From: SHVO01 sp041919675
Lineage (GTDB): Bacteria > Pseudomonadota > Alphaproteobacteria > Rhodospirillales > Rhodospirillaceae
NCBI GenBank assembly: GCA_041919675.1
Contig: JAYRTJ010000001.1
Location: forward strand, 1-64,000
Direction of reading: 5' to 3'
Length of the DNA: 64,000 nt
Shown here: in pieces, positions 59,974 to 64,000 of the stretch
Numbering within the stretch: the stretch's first letter is position 1
Layout of the letters: every line of letters begins with the position of its first letter
The notes under the pieces: generated by a model
Seen by the model: only the letters and a program-made list of their open reading frames with translations
The model's database searches: none
What the model was told of the DNA's origin: nothing
Made by a program: the position numbers and the translations under genes

Positions 59974-60109
59974 TTTTGACAAACTGTTGTTTGAGCCGCT
60001 AAATCCAAGTGTTTATCGCCCTGAAACTATTGAGTGGGAGTGAATTTCGCCCTCTAACTCATTGATTTACAATAAAATCAGTTTGACAAAGCGCTGACAA
60101 AAATCCAAT
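59974..60109. repeat. 136-bp direct repeat A (island junction)
   Basis: It matches 62558-62693 over its full length of 136 bases with scattered differences: TTTTGACAAACT, TTTGAGCCGCTAAATCC, GAAACTATTGAGTGGGAGTG, AATTTCG and GACAAAGCGCTGACAAAAA are shared. The guaA core lies in the middle, so each copy is an attachment site with arms on both sides. Confidence 0.85.
60029..60039 (+). other. Attachment core between island 1 and island 2
   Basis: ATTGAGTGGGA, identical to the guaA core at 42877-42887; followed by GTGA instead of ATAA. It is the right end of island 1 and the left end of island 2. Confidence 0.75.
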
Positions 60110-60230
60110 AAAATCAACGTCGACCGCTTGCCGTTTGGCAAAGGTTTGAGGAAGGCACGGAAACGATCGAATCCGATCGATTTTCATAACTTTTCCTCGG
60201 GCTAATCCCGAAATTCTAGGGAGAGCGACT

Positions 60231-60899
60231 TTGAGCAACCGTTTGTCAAATGCGCCACTAAGAAAGGGCGCCAAACAGAAATATCTGACGGAAAAAATCG
60301 CCGTCATTCCGGACAAGCTTTTTATCGTCCGAACTCGGGCAAGCGGACGAAAGTGGTCCGTAAAATTCTATGTTCCAGCTGCTAAGCAGAACAAGCAGTT
60401 TGCATTGAACACGACCGATATAGAGGTCGCGAAAGAGCGTGCTCTAGAGACTTACTTCTCGCTGAAGAAACGAATCGACGCTGGTGAAAAACTTTCCGCG
60501 ATTACGGCGCAGGAGTTGGTTGACCGCTACCTTTCCGAAGAGGCAAAGCGTGTCGTGGTCGGAGGGCAAAAGCGAGGCGGTATAGTCCCAGAGCGCTTTA
60601 AGACTATCCAAACTGCCCTTAAGCGCCACTTTCTGCCGTTTGTGAAGCCCAATACCAAACTAGGAAAAATCCAGGAGACGAAGTTTCTGGAGTACGTGGA
60701 CTATCGGCGAACGAAGCAGCACGACGTAGCGATATCTACGCTGGACAACGAAATGGGCATGATCAGCAAAATGCTGGTCTACGCTAAAGAAAAGGGCCTG
60801 TTGCATCGGGATTATAAAGCCCAATTTGCGAAGCTGCCCCGCAACACTCAACCATACGCAGGCGGAAGTACTGGCCGCCGAAGCGAATTGGGCTCATAA
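60231..60899 (+). pseudogene. Truncated tyrosine recombinase of island 2
   Basis: 222 codons. The N-terminal half is a clear relative of the recombinase at 43082: IAVIPDKLFIVRTRASGRKW / IVIIPDKLDIVRTKSSGRYW, TAQELVDRYLSEEAKR / TVKDLVDRFLNEEEKR, and NTQPYAG / NTQPHSG. It stops shortly after the core-binding domain (TGRRSELGS), so the catalytic domain with the R-H-R-Y residues is gone. The start is also TTG (60231) with AGGGAGAG upstream. A deletion at about 60870 probably caused the loss. Confidence 0.8.
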
Positions 60900-61181
60900 C
60901 CCAAAGCGCCCTGCCAGTTCTTCTATTACGTTCGCGCCCGCATAATATCGTCATGCGGTGTGGCATCCGCTAGCCGGGCGTGATCTACGACCAAGATATC
61001 GGCGGTCCAATGCGGTATATTCGGCGGCTTGAGCGCTAGGCGTTTCCACCGCTCCGCCAATGTCCGTAGACTAAGGCAATTATTGCGCTGATAGCTGGCG
61101 CTAAATTTCTGAGCTGCCTTGATGAAATTCTCGAGCGGCTTTCGGACGGTGAAGTCAATGGCGACTAGGGAGGTGCGGGCT
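60900..61181. other. Intergenic region of island 2
   Basis: About 280 bases after the recombinase truncation without a supported gene; probably debris of the deletion. A plus frame from 61119 is in frame with the next gene but lacks a ribosome site. Confidence 0.45.
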
Positions 61182-61874
61182 ATGGCGAGCGATTGCGTAA
61201 AGTCCCGCGACGCCGGATATATTTATGTGCTCAGCGCCGCAGTTAAGATCGGCGCATGCGAAGTCGTGAAAATTGGAATGACTGCTCGGCCGGTGCGGAA
61301 ACGTGTCCGGGAGTTGACCACGGCGTCTCCTGTTCCGCTTACCCTCGCGTACAGTTTGCTTGTTGAGAATGTTCGCGAGTTAGAGCGCGACCTGCATAAC
61401 AGGTTCGCCGCGAGCCGGTTGACCGGTGGTGGTCAGGAATACTTTTCCGTTCCTGCTTCTGAGGTCATCCATGAGATCGAGAAAATCGCCGCTCACGTGA
61501 GCGCGAAGAGGGCGCGACAAAAACGAGATGAAGAGCTTGACGCGTATATGCGAGAAATAGGTGCTGGAGGGTTACACACTCTTATCAAGTTGACCGAAGC
61601 CAGCAGAACCCCCTTCGCAGTAGTTATGCTTATTCTCATATACTATTTGAACTACAAGTTCTTTGACTCTGGACACTGGCTGCTGTGGGTGCTGTGGCCG
61701 CTAGTTTTTGCTCCCTGCTTTTTTGTGTCTTTTGTGACAACTGCATCGCTAGCGAAAGTCCTTCGGAAACGGCTTGAGCTTAAATTTGGAAAGGGGATCG
61801 AGGAAAAACACGATGAGCTCATCGGCAAGTATCCTCTGGCGTATCCTGGCTATTCGCGCTCGACGTCACCCTGA
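61182..61874 (+). CDS. GIY-YIG domain protein with two membrane helices
   Basis: 230 residues. The N-terminal part is a T5orf172/MUG113-type GIY-YIG domain: AGYIYVLSAAVKIGACEVVK, IGMTARPVRKRVREL, LERDLHNRFAASRL and GGGQEYFSVPASEV. GYIYVLS and VKIGMT stand for the GIY and YIG strands, with Arg in RKRVREL and Glu in RELERDLH. After a charged helix come two membrane helices (TPFAVVMLILIYYLNYKFF; WLLWVLWPLVFAPCFFVSFV) and a basic tail. ATG 61182 has GGAGG upstream. A membrane-anchored nuclease domain is unusual. The last codons overlap a remnant on the other strand. Confidence 0.7.
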   Translation: MASDCVKSRDAGYIYVLSAAVKIGACEVVKIGMTARPVRKRVRELTTASPVPLTLAYSLLVENVRELERDLHNRFAASRLTGGGQEYFSVPASEVIHEIEKIAAHVSAKRARQKRDEELDAYMREIGAGGLHTLIKLTEASRTPFAVVMLILIYYLNYKFFDSGHWLLWVLWPLVFAPCFFVSFVTTASLAKVLRKRLELKFGKGIEEKHDELIGKYPLAYPGYSRSTSP

Positions 61875-62019
61875 GAGCGGCGACTGCTGCGGAGATACGC
61901 GTGCCTCAGCAACGTGAGAAAGTTGACATTGTGCGCTGCCGCGATCTCCCTGATCGCTTGAAGCCTGCACATGTAACTCCGCACATTCCCACTCCAATCG
62001 ACCCGCTTTCGATGGAAGT
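61850..62019 (-). pseudogene. C-terminal remnant, homologue of 48481-48690
   Basis: Translated by eye on the minus strand: GGYFHRKRVDWSGNVRSYMC, RLQAIREIAAAHNVNFLTLL and RHAYLRSSRRSQGDVERE-stop. It is a relative of the tail at 48481. At about 62020 homology ends where the IS3 fragment begins, so the gene was interrupted there. Family unknown. Confidence 0.5.
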
Positions 62020-62478
62020 AGCCGCCGCTTCCGCATCCTCGCGGTCGTCGATGACTTCACGCGGGAGTGCCTGACCCTGGTGGTCGATAACTCGCTGTCA
62101 GGGATCAGGGTGGCGCGGGAATTGGACCGGATCGCCGAGTTCCGCGGCCGCCCCTGTATGGTCGTCAGCGACAACGGCACCGAGCTGACCTCGCACGCCA
62201 TCCTAGCTTGGCAAGAGGAGCGTCACGTGGAATGGCACTACATCGCACCGGGCAAGCCGATGCAGAACGGCTTCGTTGAATCATTCAATGGTCGGCTGCG
62301 CGATGAGTGCTTGAACGAACACCTGTTCGCCAATCTGCTGGAGGCCCGCCGGCTGATCGAAGACTGGAGGATCGACTACAACACCAACAGACCGCACACG
62401 AGCCTCGGAGGGCTCACACCGATCGAGTTCGCAACCCGCCCCAATCAGGGGCATAACCAGAACAGAATCTCCCTATGA
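62020..62478 (+). pseudogene. IS3-family transposase OrfB, C-terminal fragment
   Basis: The frame begins abruptly (RRFRILAVVDDFTRECLTLV) and continues VSDNGTELTSHAILAWQEER, EWHYIAPGKPMQNGFVESFN, GRLRDECLNEHLFANLLEAR and NTNRPHTSLGGLTPIEFATR. This is the rve integrase domain with two of the DDE acids: the Asp of VVSDNGTE and the Glu of FVESFNG; the first Asp is the one in VVDDFTREC. OrfA and the OrfB N-terminus are missing, so it is inactive. Confidence 0.85.
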
Positions 62479-62504
62479 ACGAGGGCGTCACGGGGGGCAG
62501 GTCA
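62020..62504 (+). mobile_element. IS3-family insertion sequence fragment (right end)
   Basis: The right end of an IS3-type element: the OrfB C-terminal part and the terminal sequence ending GGGGGGCAGGTCA at 62504 (TGACCTGCCCCCC on the other strand, a form seen at IS3-family ends). The left part is missing; the junction is at about 62020, inside the coding sequence. Confidence 0.7.
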
Positions 62505-62557
62505 CCGTCTATTGCGATGGCGCTATGATGCAGGATGTGATTCGAGCTTAGTTCAAA

Positions 62558-62693
62558 TTTTGACAAACTCATATTTGAGCCGCTAAATCCGGGCGTATTT
62601 TGCCGTGAAACTATTGGGTGGGAGTGAATTTCGGTATCTAACTAATTGATTTTACTTGATTCTAATTTGACAAAGCGCTGACAAAAACCCAAT
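62558..62693. repeat. 136-bp direct repeat B (right border of the tandem array)
   Basis: Full-length match to 59974-60109. It contains the third attachment core and marks the border with chromosomal DNA. The repeat extends about 70 bases right of the core, so these bases may be a leftover left end of a third, lost element. Confidence 0.85.
62613..62623 (+). other. Attachment core attR (one base changed)
   Basis: ATTGGGTGGGA, one change from the guaA core, again followed by GTGAATTTCG. It marks the right end of island 2. Confidence 0.7.
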
Positions 62694-62722
62694 GTCCGGG
62701 CGATCCATCTCACACCGGCGCA

Positions 62723-63892
62723 CTATCTCTTTTTCTTCGCGGGCGTCGTCATGTTCGCGACGGCTTGCGTGCAGGCGGCCGTGATGGTCTGCAGTAAATC
62801 CGCTTCCCATATCGCGTGATAGTCGCCCGGTGTTGCAAGGACGCGCGCCGGCCAGTCGCGCGTGGGGTTGAATTTCACGACACCGTTGGACCGTATGGCG
62901 GTCATCGGTGCGATCTTGGCCGAAGCTAGGCCGCCCCAGAAGAGAGCGATTTCAGTGCCGTTGGGAGTTGCGTCGTTTGCGCCGATGACATCGCCCATGT
63001 GAAACACCGTGCTGCAGCCGGGCGGATAGTTTGTATATCGCTGTGTTTCCGCGCTGACGATCTTACGGCGGACGAAGGTACTGCAGTTGCCCGCGCTATC
63101 GCAGTCGTCGGCCAGAAGATAATTATGCGGCCGGCTTCCGATCATTTCATTGAACCAGGCGAGGCGTCCTTCCGGGGTGGCGCCCGCGCGCACTGTCGCG
63201 AGGCCCTCTTCACCGACGAGCCTAGTCACAAGATCCACGAACGTGGGTTGCTCCAGCATCATGGGTAGTTTGGGCAGGCGCGAGATCAGAACCGCCGTGA
63301 TAGCGCCGCTCGCGGCGCCGCGCTCCATCACATCCATCACCTCCGGGATGTTGGCATTCATGGCGGCAAATATCATGTGCGCCGGATATACCTCCTCGCC
63401 TTCCGGATCGGCGTCTTCGGCGGCCCTTAGCGCGGCGAAATCCACCGTCTTCGCATCGTCGATGAAGCGGCGCACCAGCGCCTTGTGCTGCTCACGCACA
63501 GCGGCCAATCGCACACGCTCGGCTTCCTTCGCTGCGGCGATGCGCTTGGCCTCGTCCTCGGCGTCTTTCAGCGCTTGGCCTTTCTCCGTCAGCTTCGGCG
63601 CGGAGAGTTCGATATCCACCCGGCGCGGCTCGCCCGGTTGCAGCGTGAAGGCCTGATCGAACACCTGCACGGAGATGTCGCCGTTTTCCTTCTGTGCGTG
63701 CACGCGGATTGGGCCCGGCGCCACTAGGATGTTCATGGGGCAGGGACCTTTCTCCTCCCCGTTGATGGTGACGATCGCGCCCTCGCTCGGGCCGTCGCAC
63801 GCCAGGCGGAGCGCGCCTTGCTTTTGCGTCTGCGCCGCAGCGTCCGTGATCAACGCCAGACAGAAAATTGCGACAAGGCGCGCCAGTGACAT
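62723..63892 (-). CDS. Exported protein with PEGA-like N-terminal domain
   Basis: 389 residues with a signal peptide (MSLARLVAIFCLALITDAAAQ). The N-terminal domain (GAIVTINGEEKGPCPMNILV, then PGPIRVHAQKEN) resembles the PEGA beta-domain. A helical segment rich in Ala, Lys and Glu follows (ALKDAEDEAKRIAAAKEAER), then an uncharacterised C-terminal part with six cysteines (DDCDSAGNCSTF; YPPGCSTVF; ITAACTQAV). Function unknown; probably periplasmic. It is paralogous to the next gene, whose C-terminus is at the window end. It is the first chromosomal gene after the islands. Confidence 0.7.
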   Translation of the reverse strand: MSLARLVAIFCLALITDAAAQTQKQGALRLACDGPSEGAIVTINGEEKGPCPMNILVAPGPIRVHAQKENGDISVQVFDQAFTLQPGEPRRVDIELSAPKLTEKGQALKDAEDEAKRIAAAKEAERVRLAAVREQHKALVRRFIDDAKTVDFAALRAAEDADPEGEEVYPAHMIFAAMNANIPEVMDVMERGAASGAITAVLISRLPKLPMMLEQPTFVDLVTRLVGEEGLATVRAGATPEGRLAWFNEMIGSRPHNYLLADDCDSAGNCSTFVRRKIVSAETQRYTNYPPGCSTVFHMGDVIGANDATPNGTEIALFWGGLASAKIAPMTAIRSNGVVKFNPTRDWPARVLATPGDYHAIWEADLLQTITAACTQAVANMTTPAKKKR

Positions 63893-63924
63893 GCGTCAAA
63901 TTCCTAAAGCGGTTTCGTGGGGAT

Positions 63925-64000
63925 TTACTTGGTTTTGGCCACGGTTGCTGTGCATGCCGCCATGACGGCTTGCAGCATCTCCGTCTCGACCAGCGCCCAA
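63925..64000 (-). CDS. Paralogue of the preceding exported protein (3' end only)
   Basis: The last 24 codons are visible on the minus strand: WALVETEMLQAVMAACTATV then AKTK-stop. It parallels the end of the neighbouring protein (WEADLLQTITAACTQAVANM). The rest lies outside the window. Tandem duplicates on the same strand. Confidence 0.65.
   Translation of the reverse strand, partial: WALVETEMLQAVMAACTATVAKTK

Larger units (their letters stand above)
42877..60039. mobile_element. Genomic island 1 integrated at the guaA 3' end
   Basis: About 17.2 kb bounded by the guaA core and its repeat at 60029. The recombinase gene is next to the left end. Content: tyrosine recombinase, VapE-type ATPase, HUH Rep-like protein, serine recombinase, regulators and defence-like genes, many of unknown function. 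Base composition looks less GC-rich than the chromosome on either side and several genes use TTG starts. The island contains the 10-N gap. Confidence 0.75.
60029..62623. mobile_element. Genomic island 2, decayed, in tandem with island 1
   Basis: About 2.6 kb between two attachment cores. It begins, like island 1, with a TTG-start tyrosine recombinase gene, but that gene lacks its catalytic domain. It also holds a GIY-YIG protein, a C-terminal remnant and a broken IS. It is probably a deletion relic that can be mobilised only by a related recombinase. Confidence 0.65.

Overview
The window looks like draft alphaproteobacterial DNA. It is GC-rich, encodes TamA/TamB and tandem TonB-dependent receptors, has the order ppx-rlmE-guaB-rsmB-guaA, and carries intergenic palindromes of the GTCATCCTGGG type seen in that class. 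The genus cannot be fixed from the sequence. One run of 10 Ns (45015-45024) inside poor G-rich sequence marks a scaffold join.

Layout, chromosomal part (1-42891). tamA (5' cut by the window edge) and tamB open the window. A minus-strand set follows: secreted cyclase-fold hydrolase, secreted amidase and a Bcr/CflA-type exporter. Next come a secreted methyltransferase, an SDR with two ModA-like binding proteins, and a sugar-acid type dehydratase with an ACS-family permease. A two-component system (15.9-17.9 kb) diverges from a heavy-metal RND efflux operon (18.0-23.7 kb). After a Sel1-repeat protein, a lipoprotein overlaps a degenerate histidine-kinase-like membrane protein. A second secreted methyltransferase and two paralogous TonB-dependent receptors follow. 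Two toxin-antitoxin pairs, a GIY-YIG remnant and an uncharacterised 485-residue protein fill 32.1-35.7 kb. Then come tRNA-Gln(CTG), ppx/gppA, rlmE, guaB, an rsmB-like gene and guaA.

Mobile part (about 42877-62693). The last codons of guaA (core ATTGAGTGGGA) recur at 60029 and, with one change, at 62613. The last two copies lie inside a 136-bp direct repeat. I read this as two elements inserted in tandem at the 3' end of guaA. The first (about 17 kb) starts with an intact tyrosine recombinase and carries a VapE-type primase/helicase-like ATPase, an HUH Rep-like protein, a serine recombinase and a defence-like cargo. The second (about 2.6 kb) is decayed: a truncated sister recombinase, a GIY-YIG membrane protein, and a broken IS3-family element.

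The most interesting stretch is 51.2-59.9 kb. A two-TM coiled-coil protein and a 56-residue membrane peptide diverge from an Xre regulator, which is followed by a sigma-region-4-like regulator. Then come a GHKL/MORC-like ATPase (605 aa), a DruA-like DUF4338 protein (693 aa), an AbiJ-NTD4 protein and a DUF3800 protein. I know of no described defence system that pairs a GHKL ATPase with DruA as a unit, so this is the best candidate here for an undescribed system. That is inference from family membership and position, not proof of function.

After the islands the chromosome resumes with two tandem paralogous secreted proteins, the second cut by the window end.
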